Below are positions 37,865 to 49,699 of a DNA stretch of 64,000 bases, piece after piece. Within the stretch, counting starts at the first letter, position 1, and every line of letters begins with the position of its first letter. The stretch lies in contig JAABSH010000011.1 of NCBI GenBank assembly GCA_011390465.1, positions 24,318 to 88,317 on the forward strand, written 5' to 3'. Origin of the DNA: Desulfobacteraceae bacterium. Its GTDB lineage: Bacteria > Desulfobacterota > Desulfobacteria > Desulfobacterales > Desulfosalsimonadaceae. The notes under the pieces were generated by a model. It did not search any database, had not been told where the DNA came from, and saw only the letters and a list, made by a program, of their open reading frames with translations. A program made the translations under genes and the position numbers.

Positions 37865-38446
37865 TGGGGAGAGGGTTTTTCCATGAAGTTGAAAAATCGC
37901 GTTGCGAATTCCGTACAATGTTTACCTTTTTCAGAAAAAACCGTATAATTTTTTAAAAAACCGTATTTTTCAGAAAAAAAGTCATCCCCGCGATCCCGGG
38001 GCGCCGGCAAAATTTCAGCCGAAAAAGTAGGTTTTTCTATAGAATTTTTTTAGGAAAGTTCAACAACCCGGGCGGCAACAATCATGTTTCAATGCAACCC
38101 TTTGAAATATAAGGTTTTGTTATTTTGTTAATCTGTAACTATCTATATTTACTTAAAATTAAAAAAAGAGCGCATTGCGTTGTTTTTTTTCTCTTCGATC
38201 CTGTGTAAAAGCGGCAAACCCTTATTTTTTATTACTAACCGCGCTTCATTAGTGATGATCAGGGGGTTTATAATTTCTAAAAACATAAAAACCCCGTATC
38301 AAGGCGGTTAACAGGATATTATTTTTAAAAAAAATCCCTTTAACAGCGTTTTATCTATTGACAACCCCCGGAACCTCCTTTACCGTTCGAATAAATCAGG
38401 ACATTGCGGTAATTTTTTGCTAACTTTAAGTTAATTGGAGGGAACA
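37865..38446. other. Long AT-rich gap between ftsY and the HU gene
   Basis: No gene is supported in these 582 bases. TTTTTCAGAAAAAA occurs twice (about 37927 and 37965), each near CCGTAT. CCCCG-N6-CGGGG near 37986-38001 could fold. The last ~90 bases hold the HU promoter and leader. A small regulatory RNA cannot be excluded but nothing specific points to one. Confidence 0.5.
38358..38386 (+). promoter_or_regulatory. Candidate promoter of the HU gene
   Basis: TTGACA at 38358-38363 is a consensus -35 box. A 17-base spacer leads to TACCGT at 38381-38386, a weak -10. The ATG is about 60 bases further on. Confidence 0.45.
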
Positions 38447-38719
38447 ATGACAAAGGCAGAACTGGTAGAAAAAATGGCCAAAGAAGCAGGCATTTCAAAA
38501 GTCGCTGCATCAGCCGCACTGAATTCATTTATGGACGGTGTTACCAAAGCCTTGAAGAAAAAAGACGGCAAGGTAACCCTGGTGGGATTCGGAACATTTG
38601 CCAAAATTCGTCGTAAAGCCAGAACCGGTAGAAATCCGCAGACAGGCGATCCCATTAAAATTAAAGCACGCAATGTGGTAAAATTCAAACCCGGAAAAAC
38701 ACTGAAAGACGCGGTGTAG
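38447..38719 (+). CDS. hup: HU-family DNA-binding protein
   Basis: A 90-residue nucleoid protein that bends DNA as a dimer. It begins MTKAELVEKMAKEAGISK and has the signature GFGTFAKIRRKARTGRNPQTG with the arm Pro in GRNPQTGDPIKI. Start at 38447 is supported by GGAGGG 6 bases upstream; an ATG 12 bases before would sit within the ribosome site. A typical HU rather than IHF because of the KARTGRNP arm and high Lys content. It has its own promoter candidate and a terminator downstream. Confidence 0.96.
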   Translation: MTKAELVEKMAKEAGISKVAASAALNSFMDGVTKALKKKDGKVTLVGFGTFAKIRRKARTGRNPQTGDPIKIKARNVVKFKPGKTLKDAV

Positions 38720-38799
38720 CTGAAATCACAGTTGATTTTCGACTCCCGGGATCCCATCAAAAAATTACACCCGGGGACCTGGTTCTGATACGAAATCTG

Positions 38800-38842
38800 A
38801 AAAGGACCTGATGCGCTAACCTGCATTTGGTCCTTTTTTTTT
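38800..38842 (+). terminator. Rho-independent terminator after the HU gene
   Basis: AAAGGACC (38801-38808) pairs with GGTCCTTT (38829-38836), with an inner ATGC/GCAT stem, and is followed by a run of T to 38842. It lies 80 bases after the HU stop. Confidence 0.85.
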
Positions 38843-38993
38843 ACTTTTGGGTTTTGGCTTGATTTCTGCAAATCCAATCCGGATAAACCGGAAAAGGTAA
38901 AAGTGAGCAAAAATTTGAAGTGAGCCACGCCAAGGCTTGATTTCAGAGATAAAAACTAAATTTACCGCCGGCCAATCCTAACGCCAGCCAATT

Positions 38994-39271
38994 CTAACGC
39001 CGGATGGAAAAATCCGCAAAATCTCCGGTAAACGGCACGCTGACAATTTCAACATCTGAAACAGATGCCATGGGCGGCCCCTGCCTGCACCATTCAACCA
39101 TCTGATCCACGGATTGGGAGGATCCTTCAAAAACCGTTTCCACACTGCCGTCCGAGAGGTTGCGCACCCATCCGGTAACGCCCTGCCGCCCGGCTTCAGC
39201 CTGAGTTTCCATGCGAAAAAACACTCCCTGCACCCTGCCCCGGATGATCGCATGCACCGCTTTTGATGCCA

Positions 39272-39272
<1 letters not shown>
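38994..39272 (-). CDS. acyP: Acylphosphatase
   Basis: A 92-residue enzyme that hydrolyses acyl phosphates such as acetyl phosphate. The substrate-binding loop and catalytic Arg are in IIRGRVQGVFFRMETQAEAG; the catalytic Asn is in GWVRNLSDGSVE. Full family length. Its start overlaps the ligA stop by one base (TGATG-type), so it is translated as the last gene of the long minus-strand run. Confidence 0.95.
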
Positions 39273-41368
<2,096 letters not shown>

Positions 41369-42100
41369 TTAGGCCCAATACTGAAAAATCAGGTCTGCGA
41401 TCTGCTGACGCTGCTTTTTAAAGGCTTTATGGGTAAAACCCGGCCGCCATTTCAAATCTTTCATTTCATCAGACACCACCAGAATGCATCCAACATCCAC
41501 ATTGCGAAAATTTCCCACGGAAAACACGGCAGCTGCCTCCATGTCCACAGCCAGGGCCCCTTTTTTCCGAAATCCCATGACTTTTTCCGGGGTTTCCCGG
41601 AAAATGGCATCCGTGGACCAGACCGGCCCTTCATGAAACGCGAGATTATGGTTGACGAGCAGGGTCTTGACGCGGGATTGAAGGCCGGCAGCGGGAACGG
41701 CGGCATCCCGGGTTCCATCCGTGTAACCGCGGGAGGTGCCGTCATCCATAAACGACCGGTCCGGCACGATAATGTCTCCAATGTGGACTTCCTTTGAAAT
41801 CGCGCCGCACCAGCCAAAAAACAAAATCTCACGCACATTCCAGGCAATCAGGGATTCCAGGAGAATGGCCGCAAACGGCGCGCCGATAAAGGGGCCAGCC
41901 ATGGAAAGGATTGTTCCGCCATGGCCTTGACCACACAAAAGCCGGCTCAAAAGAATTTTTCGAAAGTGACAGGGGCTTTCTTTTACCAGACCACACAAAT
42001 AATCCATGTCCGGCTGAGTGGCAACCATGACGCATGTGCTGCCCAGCCAGGAAGGCCGGTTGCCTGCCATTGGATTCACAATTGCCGTGGAAGGATTCAT
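41369..42100 (-). CDS. Nucleoside phosphorylase family protein
   Basis: A 243-residue protein of the PNP/UDP phosphorylase fold. The core shows GPFIGAPFAAILLESLIAW, FFGWCGAISKEVHIGDIIVP and VDMEAAAVFSVG; the DMEAAAV motif holds the acidic residue that contacts the ribose. These proteins cleave purine or pyrimidine nucleosides, or act as nucleosidases for MTA/SAH; the exact substrate cannot be read from the sequence. It lies between ligA and a small gene in the glyS run. Confidence 0.85.
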   Translation of the reverse strand: MNPSTAIVNPMAGNRPSWLGSTCVMVATQPDMDYLCGLVKESPCHFRKILLSRLLCGQGHGGTILSMAGPFIGAPFAAILLESLIAWNVREILFFGWCGAISKEVHIGDIIVPDRSFMDDGTSRGYTDGTRDAAVPAAGLQSRVKTLLVNHNLAFHEGPVWSTDAIFRETPEKVMGFRKKGALAVDMEAAAVFSVGNFRNVDVGCILVVSDEMKDLKWRPGFTHKAFKKQRQQIADLIFQYWA

Positions 42101-42117
42101 CTTAAAAAAAACCGACC

Positions 42118-42378
42118 CTATTCCATGGGGTCCACCAAAGCGGCCATTTCATCTTTTATTTCATCAATATTGTCATAGAGCCACAGAACATCTTCAATAG
42201 TAAGACGCCCGGCTTTTGCGGGCCGTCGTTCGGTGCCGTCTTTTTTCAGCAGAATCCGGGGCCCGATCTGCAGCTTGGGCTCCCCTTCCCCGTATTGATT
42301 AATGGATACCATCAATCCGGTTTCTTCACATTTCCACTCTTTCAGCTGTTTATCCTTATCCGGATCATAACCTGCCAT
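42118..42378 (-). CDS. Small protein of unknown function between glyS and a phosphorylase gene
   Basis: An 86-residue charged protein. Its pattern of strands followed by LTIEDVLWLYDNIDEIKDEM near the C-terminus faintly recalls PC4-type single-stranded-DNA binding proteins, but the similarity is too weak for a call. AGGACAAAAC precedes the ATG. It lies 47 bases after glyS and 17 bases before the phosphorylase gene, so it is probably co-transcribed with both. Confidence 0.7.
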   Translation of the reverse strand: MAGYDPDKDKQLKEWKCEETGLMVSINQYGEGEPKLQIGPRILLKKDGTERRPAKAGRLTIEDVLWLYDNIDEIKDEMAALVDPME

Positions 42379-42425
42379 ATGTTTTGTCCTCCGCTATCTT
42401 TTTTATGTATTTTTTTTTAGGCCCA

Positions 42426-44525
42426 TCAGGTTGAAATTCTGGAAAAATCCGCCAGCAGGGCAAACAGCCCGGAAATCTGCCCCAGCAGGGCCAGGCGGTT
42501 CCGACGGATTGCCATGTCATCGGCCATAACCATGACATCTTCAAAAAACCGGTCCACAATTTCGCGCATGGATGCAATTTCATGGAACGCCTGGTCAATA
42601 CGCCCGGCGTCACCGGCATCAACATGGTCACGCACCTTTTGTGAAATGGTTTTAAACGTATCAAACAGCAGGGATTCCGACGGATGTTCAAAAAGGGCCG
42701 GATTCACCTCCCGGGTGACGGTTTCAGACGCATCTGCTTTTTTGATGATGTTCACCACCCGTTTGAACGCAATGGCCAGCACATCGAAATCCGGCTGGGT
42801 TTTCAGCTGCTGCAGGCTGCGGGCTTTTTCCCAGATGGTGGTGACATTATCCCGGGACACGGCCAGCACCGCAGCCACCACATCTCTGGCAATGCCTTCT
42901 TCTTCCAGCAGATGGGCCATGCGATTTTTTAAAAATGCCGTGACATTGCCGGCCAGGGCAGCGGAATCAGCCGTTGCTGCCGCAGCCTGGGGAAAGAGGG
43001 TCAGGGTTTCATCCACAAGGGATTCAAGGGAAAAAGGAAACTGCCGGGCAAGAGCCGTCAAAACAATCCCGTTTGCCTGCCGCCGCAGCCCATAGGGGTC
43101 GGATGCACCGGTGGGAATCAGGCCAATGGCAAAACAGCCGCAGATGGAATCAATTTTATCGGCAATGCTCACCACCGCGCCTTCCAGGCTGTCCGGCAGG
43201 GGGGCGCCGGCCCAGGCGGGCCGGTAATGCTCTTCAATGGCGGCGGCAACAGCCTCCGGTTCATTCTGGGCCAGGGCATACACCCGACCCATGATACCCT
43301 GAAGCTTGGGAAACTCCACCACCGCATGGCTCACCAGATCGGCCTTGCAAAGCCTGGCGGCCCGCAGGATCCAGCGGGTCCGGGTATCCTCAAGCACAAG
43401 GCGGCCTGCCAGATACCGGGCAATGGCTTCGATGCGGTCGGTTTTGGCGGCCATGGAACCCAGTTCCGCCTGAAACAAAACCGCTGCCAGCTTTTTCTGC
43501 TTTTCATCCAGGGTTGTTTTTAAATCCGCGTCAACGAAAAACCGGGCATCGGCAAGGCGTGCCCGCAGCACCCGCTCATGTCCCCGTACCACCAGGTCCA
43601 TATCCCGGGGCCGGGTATTGTTAACGGCCACAAAATACGGCAAAAGATTGTCCTTGCCGTCCACTACGGCAAAATATTTCTGATGAACGCGCATGGCCGT
43701 GATCAGAATTTCCCTGGGCAGACAAAGAAAGGCCTCATCAAACCGGCCCACCGCCACAGCAGGGTATTCCACCAGATGGGTCACCGTATCCACCAGTTCC
43801 GCATCCGGTATTACCTGACCGCCCACAGCGGTAACCGCGCGCTCCATCTGTTCCACCAGCACCTTTTGCCGTTCTTTTATGTCCGCCAGCACAAACGCCT
43901 CCGCAAGAAGGGAAAGATACGGGTCCGGGTCCGACAACCGGATTTTTTTCGGGGCCATAAACCGGTGGCCAAAGGTTTGCCGGCCGCTTTTGACATTGCC
44001 CACGAAAAACGACACCACCTGTTTTCCCAGAAGCGCGGCAATGGAATGGATGGGACGGGTAAAATAAATGCTCTGATCCGCCCACCGCATGGTTTTGGGA
44101 AAACTGATGCCCAGAATAACCTCCGGCAGCATCTGCCGCAGAATGGCTTTTGTCGTCAGCCCGCGCTCGGTCTTCACCGCGCACACGTATTCGCCTTTTT
44201 CCGTTGTTACGACCTTCAGGGCAGATGGGGGCACCCCCACTTTTTCCGCAAACCGGATGCCCGGCACAGTGGGGCGTCCGTCCTGATCCAGGGCCACCCG
44301 CGCGGGGGGACCTGTCATTTCCACCGCCAGGGCCGTCTGTTTGTCCGCCACATCATCCACCACCACGGTTAAGCGGCGGGGTGTGCCGTATGTCTGGAGA
44401 GTTCCGTGGGTAATGCGGCATTCCGCCAATTTTTTTTCAAGACCGGATGAAAACGATGCCAGGGCCGGTTGAATATATCCCGCCGGAATCTCTTCGGTTC
44501 CGATTTCAACCAATAACCGGTTCAT
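42426..44525 (-). CDS. glyS: Glycyl-tRNA synthetase beta subunit
   Basis: A 699-residue subunit of the bacterial alpha2-beta2 glycyl-tRNA synthetase. It begins NRLLVEIGTEEIPAGYIQPA, the family signature, continues with tRNA-binding B3/B4-like and HD-like regions (about 340-560; SIADKIDSICGCFAIGL) and ends in a DALR anticodon-binding domain (VNPALFEHPSE, MVMADDMAIRRNRLALL). It lies 26 bases downstream of glyQ. Confidence 0.97.
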   Translation of the reverse strand: MNRLLVEIGTEEIPAGYIQPALASFSSGLEKKLAECRITHGTLQTYGTPRRLTVVVDDVADKQTALAVEMTGPPARVALDQDGRPTVPGIRFAEKVGVPPSALKVVTTEKGEYVCAVKTERGLTTKAILRQMLPEVILGISFPKTMRWADQSIYFTRPIHSIAALLGKQVVSFFVGNVKSGRQTFGHRFMAPKKIRLSDPDPYLSLLAEAFVLADIKERQKVLVEQMERAVTAVGGQVIPDAELVDTVTHLVEYPAVAVGRFDEAFLCLPREILITAMRVHQKYFAVVDGKDNLLPYFVAVNNTRPRDMDLVVRGHERVLRARLADARFFVDADLKTTLDEKQKKLAAVLFQAELGSMAAKTDRIEAIARYLAGRLVLEDTRTRWILRAARLCKADLVSHAVVEFPKLQGIMGRVYALAQNEPEAVAAAIEEHYRPAWAGAPLPDSLEGAVVSIADKIDSICGCFAIGLIPTGASDPYGLRRQANGIVLTALARQFPFSLESLVDETLTLFPQAAAATADSAALAGNVTAFLKNRMAHLLEEEGIARDVVAAVLAVSRDNVTTIWEKARSLQQLKTQPDFDVLAIAFKRVVNIIKKADASETVTREVNPALFEHPSESLLFDTFKTISQKVRDHVDAGDAGRIDQAFHEIASMREIVDRFFEDVMVMADDMAIRRNRLALLGQISGLFALLADFSRIST

Positions 44526-44551
44526 AATAACTCCTGTATATGCTGAAAAAC

Positions 44552-45418
44552 TTATCTGATTAAAGGAAATCCCATGGATTCGCGCTGGGCCACATATCCT
44601 TCGGCGCAGGCCCGGGCCAGATTCCGTATGCGGGCAATATAGCCGGTACGTTCGGTTACGGAAATTGCTCCCCGGGCGTCCAGAAGATTAAAGGTATGGG
44701 AGCATTTCAGGCAGTACTCGTAGGCCGGCAGCACCAGGCCCGCCTGGATGGCCCGCCCGGATTCCGCCTCATAAGTGGAAAAAAAATGAAACAGCATGTC
44801 CGTGTCCGCCACTTCAAAATTATAGGTGGACTGCTCCACCTCCTGCCGGTGGTGAACATCACCATAGCGCAGGGCCGGATTCCACTGAATGTCAAACACA
44901 TTGTCCACGCCCTGAAGATACATGCAGATCCGTTCCAGGCCGTACGTAACCTCCACGGGAACCGGATGCACCTCAATGCTGCCGGCCATCTGAAAATAGG
45001 TAAACTGGGTAATTTCCATGCCGTCCAGCCATACTTCCCAGCCCAGCCCGGCAGCCCCCAGGGTGGGAGATTCCCAGTCATCCTCCACAAACCGGATATC
45101 ATGGTCCAGCGGATCAATGCCCAGCTTTTTCAGACTCTGAAGATATAATTGCTGAATATTAGCGGGAGAAGGCTTCATGATCACCTGAAACTGGTAATAA
45201 TGCTGCAGTCGGTTCGGGTTTTCGCCGTAGCGTCCGTCCGTGGGCCGTCGGGAGGGCTGGGCATACGCCACATTCCAGGGTTCCGGCCCCAGGGCTTTGA
45301 GCAGGGTGGCCGGATGAAAGGTACCGGCCCCGACTTCCATATCATAGGGCTGCACCAGAACACACCCTTTCCGGGACCAGAATTTTTGCAGTTCTAAAAT
45401 CACTTCCTGAAAATACAT
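44552..45418 (-). CDS. glyQ: Glycyl-tRNA synthetase alpha subunit
   Basis: A 288-residue catalytic subunit (class II). The signature [18 protein letters not shown] at the N-terminus, then [17 protein letters not shown] and [20 protein letters not shown] are diagnostic. It partners glyS, downstream by 26 bases. Full length for the family. Confidence 0.98.
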   Translation of the reverse strand: MYFQEVILELQKFWSRKGCVLVQPYDMEVGAGTFHPATLLKALGPEPWNVAYAQPSRRPTDGRYGENPNRLQHYYQFQVIMKPSPANIQQLYLQSLKKLGIDPLDHDIRFVEDDWESPTLGAAGLGWEVWLDGMEITQFTYFQMAGSIEVHPVPVEVTYGLERICMYLQGVDNVFDIQWNPALRYGDVHHRQEVEQSTYNFEVADTDMLFHFFSTYEAESGRAIQAGLVLPAYEYCLKCSHTFNLLDARGAISVTERTGYIARIRNLARACAEGYVAQRESMGFPLIR

Positions 45419-45496
45419 TTTCTTATCCTTATCAAATTAACAATCAGAGAATCCGTCGCAACTGTCAGCATCCAAAGCGCAGGGTCAGCTTGGGTC

Positions 45497-46561
45497 TCAG
45501 CTTGGGTCTTCCAGCAGCAGCCCGTCCGGATCAATGTCCACAGCCAGGAGCTGCCCGGGATTTTCTCCGGAAAGCAATGGTTCCCAAACGGTTCCCAGGT
45601 CCCTGATCTGACTTTTTTCTCCCAGAGCCCAGATGCAGCCGCCGCCGCCGGCCCCGGTAAACCGGGCACCACATCCGCGGTCCAGGGCCGCGCCTGCAAG
45701 GGCCCGGCCGGTAGCATCAAATACATCCGGCGTCATTTCAACGCGCATGGCGGTTTCCCGGTTCATGAGCGCGACCGCTTCCGGGATATCCCCTGCAACA
45801 ACAGCATCGGCAAAAGCCTGGGTGGCACGGGCAATTTCAATCCAAAGGCTTCGGAACCGGCCTCTCACAAACTGCTCGACCCACTGGCTGTTGATATTTC
45901 TGGATTCATGGGGAATGCCGCAGTAGGCCAGCAGCAGATGGCCGGACAGGTTTGAATATTGTTCCGGCACGAGCACCGCTTGCCGCACATAGGGGGTTTC
46001 CGCGCCGGCGCCCCGCCAGTGCCAGCAGTTAACCCCGCCGAAAACCGCGGCCAGCTGGTCCTGAAGTCCGCAGGGCACGCCGGCCACACTTTCTTCAATC
46101 CCGTGGGCCAGCAAGGGTATTTTTTCAACTGGCAGCGCGGGCCGGCCCGCTTTTTCCAGCAACCGTTTAAATGCGCCGATCAGGGCCACCGCGGCCGCCG
46201 AAGACCCGCCAAGGGCGCTGCGGGGCGGAGAGCCGGATTCAATGTGAATATGAATGCCGTCAACCTGGAAATAAGCCGCAATGGCAAACATCAAGCCCAG
46301 GGGGTGGTCAAACGGCACTTCTTCCATTAAAAAATCCGCACTTTCAAATCCTCTGGAGGAAATTTTCACCCGGCCCTTTGCGTGGGGCCCGATGCTGACC
46401 CGGGTGCGCATGGACAGGGCAATATTAAAGGTGCAGGGATCTGCAACGGCAAGGGGATAATAAAAGGTGCTGATATCAAGGGTTCCGCCCATGTCAATAC
46501 GGCAGGGAGCCGTGGCCTGAACCGGTCCGGCGGCCAGAACCGACTGAATTTCCGTTTGCAT
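45497..46561 (-). CDS. GHMP-family sugar kinase
   Basis: A 354-residue kinase. Motif 1 is TAPCRIDMGGTLDIS, motif 2 (ATP loop) PPRSALGGSSAAAVALIGAF and motif 3 RFTGAGGGGCIWAL. The TAPCRIDMGG start resembles the group acting on galactose, heptose or fucose phosphates rather than on mevalonate or homoserine; the substrate is not determined. Start at 46561 is chosen; an in-frame ATG at 46588 lies next to a palindromic element and would add residues encoded by leader sequence. It sits between recO and glyQ. Confidence 0.85.
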   Translation of the reverse strand: MQTEIQSVLAAGPVQATAPCRIDMGGTLDISTFYYPLAVADPCTFNIALSMRTRVSIGPHAKGRVKISSRGFESADFLMEEVPFDHPLGLMFAIAAYFQVDGIHIHIESGSPPRSALGGSSAAAVALIGAFKRLLEKAGRPALPVEKIPLLAHGIEESVAGVPCGLQDQLAAVFGGVNCWHWRGAGAETPYVRQAVLVPEQYSNLSGHLLLAYCGIPHESRNINSQWVEQFVRGRFRSLWIEIARATQAFADAVVAGDIPEAVALMNRETAMRVEMTPDVFDATGRALAGAALDRGCGARFTGAGGGGCIWALGEKSQIRDLGTVWEPLLSGENPGQLLAVDIDPDGLLLEDPS

Positions 46562-46592
46562 TTTATTTCCGTTAAAAATTGGGGTCATTGGT

Positions 46593-46650
46593 GACGGCTT
46601 TGTAAAAAGTCCATATTCTTTGCCGTCGGAATCCGATTTTTGGCGAGAAC
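46593..46650. repeat. GACGG...GTC element, short degenerate copy 3
   Basis: GACGGCTTTGTAAAAAGTC at 46593-46611 is a clear end of the family seen on either side of smc. The opposite end is degraded (GATTTTTGGCGAGAAC at about 46635-46650), and the inner hairpins are absent. It lies between recO and the GHMP kinase gene. Confidence 0.65.
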
Positions 46651-46654
46651 ATCA

Positions 46655-47431
46655 TTATTGATACTTCTCAGACCGCAGGGTCCGCAAAAACCGAAGGCTT
46701 TTGGGGGCTCTGCCAACGTGAAAGACGACAAACTTTTCCAGAAAATCAAGGCCCTCTATCAGGGACGAACGGCTGAATTTTAACCGCTCCGCTTTTTTCA
46801 GATCATTGGATTGAATCCATAAAAGCTGTTTTACCGTACCTTTGGATAGTTTGATGGCGGACAGGGCGCTTGAGGAACATCCTTTGCACAGTATCCCGCC
46901 CTTTGCAAGTTCAAAAAAAAAGACGTCCCCGTCCATGGCATCCACCGGCACCCGGCACCGCCGGCACTCGGAAAAATCCGGGGACAACCCGGACAAATGC
47001 AGAAACCGAAGCTGAAAAATAACACTCAATTCCGCATTGCCCAAGACCCCTTTATCCAGAGCGTCCAGAAAATAGCGCAGCAGCGAAAACATCCGGATCT
47101 GGGGTTTTTCCGCTTCCAGCCAGACGTTCATCAGCTCCGCCCAGTAGCTGGCATAAGCGGTTTTCATCACATGGCCCCGGATGCCGGAAAACGGCTCTTC
47201 AAGGGACGCTGCCACCAGCACCGGCATGCCCTGGCCCCGGGGCCGCTGGCATTCAATGTTTAAAAGCGCGAAAAGCTCCAGGCGCCCGGCAAAACGGCGG
47301 CGGCTTTTTTTGGCGTTTTTGGCGATCACCGTGATCTTGCCGCTGGACAGGGTCAGAAAGGTAATGATCATATCATAATCGCCATACACCGACCGGCGAA
47401 GCAGAATGGCAGGGGTGGAAAATTTCGGCAT
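46655..47431 (-). CDS. recO: DNA repair protein RecO
   Basis: A 258-residue recombination mediator that loads RecA with RecR. The N-terminal OB fold reads STPAILLRRSVYGDYDMIITFLT; a four-Cys zinc site is formed by CRRC and CKGC (CX2C, ~30 residues apart). Start at 47431 is chosen, 7 bases after the mgtE stop; a longer frame to 47464 would overlap mgtE. It is the fifth gene of the mfd run. Confidence 0.93.
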   Translation of the reverse strand: MPKFSTPAILLRRSVYGDYDMIITFLTLSSGKITVIAKNAKKSRRRFAGRLELFALLNIECQRPRGQGMPVLVAASLEEPFSGIRGHVMKTAYASYWAELMNVWLEAEKPQIRMFSLLRYFLDALDKGVLGNAELSVIFQLRFLHLSGLSPDFSECRRCRVPVDAMDGDVFFFELAKGGILCKGCSSSALSAIKLSKGTVKQLLWIQSNDLKKAERLKFSRSSLIEGLDFLEKFVVFHVGRAPKSLRFLRTLRSEKYQ

Positions 47432-47438
47432 TGACCGG

Positions 47439-48794
47439 TTAAATTCCCAGCAGAATCGTGGCAACCTGAAAATAAATCAACACACTGAGAATATCGATGG
47501 AAGAGGTGACAAAAGGTCCGGTGGCAACGGCCGGGTCAATGTGCATGCGGGCAAATATCATGGGCATAAAGGAACCCACCAGGGCGGCCACGGTCATGGA
47601 AGACATCACGCCGATGGCCACGGAAATCGCAAGGGCATTCAAACTGTAATGAAACCGGACCAGGCTGCCCAGAATCAGGCCGTAAAAAACGCCCAGAATC
47701 ATGCCAATGGCCAGCTCCTTGGACACCACCGTCCACAGGTGCCGGATATTGATCCGTCCGGTGGCAATCCCGCGCACCACAATGGTGGAAGACTGAATGC
47801 CGATATTGCCGCCCATACCCATAATCACCGGGATAAACAGGGCCAGATAGGACACCTGTTTCAGGCTTTCTTCAAAATGAGCGATAATAAAAATTGCCAG
47901 AATGCCGCCCAGAAAACTGGCAAACAGCCAGGGCAGGCGAATCCGGGTGCTCCGGACAATGGACTTGGTTTCAACAAATTCTTCCCCCACCCCGGCCATT
48001 TTCAAAATATCTTCGGTAGCTTCTTCCCGGATAACGTCAATAATATCGTCAACCGTGACAATCCCCACCATCTTCGCATCCTGATCCACTACGGGCACGG
48101 CCAGAAAATCATACCGGGCCACAATTTTGGCCACTTCTTCCTGGTCAATGTCCGTGGTAACGGAAATCACTTCTCTGGCCATAAACTCCCGCAAGGGCGT
48201 GGACGGCGGCACCACCACCAGCTGACGCAAGGAACTGACCCCCACCAGGCATCCGTCTTCATTGATTACATAGATGTAAAAGGGCATTTCCACATCCATG
48301 TACTCCTGGGACTGAAGGGATGCAATCACTTCCCCGGCAGTCATGTTTTCCTTGAGGGCAATAAAATCCGGATTCATGATGGAACCGGCGGTATCATCGT
48401 CATACCGGAGCAATCCCTCAACTTCTTCGGACTCGGTTTTTTCCATCATGCCCAGCACGGCTTCCGCCTTTTGCTGGGGCAGCATCCGGATAAATGCCAC
48501 ACTGTCGTCAGAGGGCATGTTTTTGATAATTTCAGCAAGATCCGCAAGGGAAAGATCTTCAATGATATTCAGACTGATATCTTCATCCAGCTCACTGATG
48601 ACAATGGCCCGCTTTTCCGGATCCCGAATCAGATAAAACAGTCTTCGCTGATTGGAGTAGGACAAAGATGAAAAAACAGAGGGCAGATCAGCGGCATGGA
48701 CTTTGCTGATAATTTTGGCAAGCCGGGCCTCGGACCCGCGACGCATCAGGCGCTTGATGGTTTCCGTTAAAATTCGGTTGCGTTCAACTAACAT
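47439..48794 (-). CDS. mgtE: MgtE-type magnesium transporter
   Basis: A 451-residue Mg2+ channel. Residues about 20-130 form the N domain, about 135-265 two CBS domains that sense Mg2+ (VSSLRQLVV; AVPVVDQDAKMVGIVTVDDI), and about 285-451 five membrane helices. The pore region shows MGGNIGIQSSTIVVRGIATG, and ARMHIDPAVATGPFVTSS holds the Asp of the ion site. Full length. It is 36 bases downstream of the RodZ-like gene. Confidence 0.95.
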   Translation of the reverse strand: MLVERNRILTETIKRLMRRGSEARLAKIISKVHAADLPSVFSSLSYSNQRRLFYLIRDPEKRAIVISELDEDISLNIIEDLSLADLAEIIKNMPSDDSVAFIRMLPQQKAEAVLGMMEKTESEEVEGLLRYDDDTAGSIMNPDFIALKENMTAGEVIASLQSQEYMDVEMPFYIYVINEDGCLVGVSSLRQLVVVPPSTPLREFMAREVISVTTDIDQEEVAKIVARYDFLAVPVVDQDAKMVGIVTVDDIIDVIREEATEDILKMAGVGEEFVETKSIVRSTRIRLPWLFASFLGGILAIFIIAHFEESLKQVSYLALFIPVIMGMGGNIGIQSSTIVVRGIATGRINIRHLWTVVSKELAIGMILGVFYGLILGSLVRFHYSLNALAISVAIGVMSSMTVAALVGSFMPMIFARMHIDPAVATGPFVTSSIDILSVLIYFQVATILLGI

Positions 48795-48830
48795 ATGTTT
48801 ATTCTGATTCTTTAAAATGGAAAAAATCGC

Positions 48831-49652
48831 TTACGGCAATTCAAGGGTGACGGGGTCACCGGTTTTGCCGGGAATATCCACTGGCGCGCCGTTTAACAAA
48901 ATATCCACACCACCGGCATTATCAAGCCTCAGACAAATGGCGGATGCCGCTTCCAGCTCAATATGATCCATGGGCTGAAGGCCGTACGTTAAGGGCGCGG
49001 CATCATCCACAATGATCTGAAGATCCGTTTTTTCTGTTGCATCAATCTGCAACAGCAGTTTTTCCGCTGCAGCAGGTAATGCTTCACCGGCTGCTGCAAT
49101 AACCGGCGCCCCGGTTTCCGGAGGTTGCGCGGCAAAAGCCGTTGTCACCTTCCGGGGGCCGGACGCGCGCTTTGCTTCAGGATCGTGGCGGGAAAAACCT
49201 TCGGACCATTCCAGTCCGGCATAGATGAAAACAACGATCAACACCGCGGCCATTCCCCCGATTCCGGCAAGCAGGCCAGCCCGGACAATTCTCAGGCCAA
49301 GCCTGTTCCGGGAAAACGCAATCCCCTGATTTTTCTCATACATGGCGCGGTTAATGTGATACCGCTCCTCAATATCATCCGCATCCACCCCGATGTAAGC
49401 GGCATATGCCCTTAAAAGAGCGATAACACGGGCAGGGGCCGGAAGCGCGTCATGATTTTCCGCTTCAAGTATGGCCAGCTGTTTCCGGCTGATCCTGAGA
49501 TGCCCTGCGACAGCATCTCCGGAAATTTCCATCTGCCGGCGAAGAAACCAGAGATATTGCCCGAAAGAAGAAAACGACGGATCGGAATCCACAAGCGCCG
49601 GGTTCATGGCGCGCCGCTTTGAAGCAGATGGGGAATGAAGCGGATAATTCAT
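48831..49652 (-). CDS. RodZ-like helix-turn-helix membrane protein
   Basis: A 273-residue protein. Residues about 28-100 form an XRE-type helix-turn-helix (GQYLWFLRRQMEISGDAVAG, then ISRKQLAILEAEN), residues about 128-148 a membrane helix, and the periplasmic end a DUF4115-like beta domain. This is the layout of RodZ, which links MreB to the elongasome for rod shape. It is shorter than E. coli RodZ (337) and has a Pro/Ala linker. GGGGA lies 9 bases before the ATG. It follows the surA-like gene. Confidence 0.85.
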   Translation of the reverse strand: MNYPLHSPSASKRRAMNPALVDSDPSFSSFGQYLWFLRRQMEISGDAVAGHLRISRKQLAILEAENHDALPAPARVIALLRAYAAYIGVDADDIEERYHINRAMYEKNQGIAFSRNRLGLRIVRAGLLAGIGGMAAVLIVVFIYAGLEWSEGFSRHDPEAKRASGPRKVTTAFAAQPPETGAPVIAAAGEALPAAAEKLLLQIDATEKTDLQIIVDDAAPLTYGLQPMDHIELEAASAICLRLDNAGGVDILLNGAPVDIPGKTGDPVTLELP

Positions 49653-49699
49653 AAAAAATCCCCGCAGGTCTCTCTGCGTAAATAAGAATAAAAGAGAAT

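Noticed and set aside
37865..38446. Small RNA such as 6S or SRP RNA
   Set aside because: No conserved SRP tetraloop region or 6S-like bubble could be recognised by eye.
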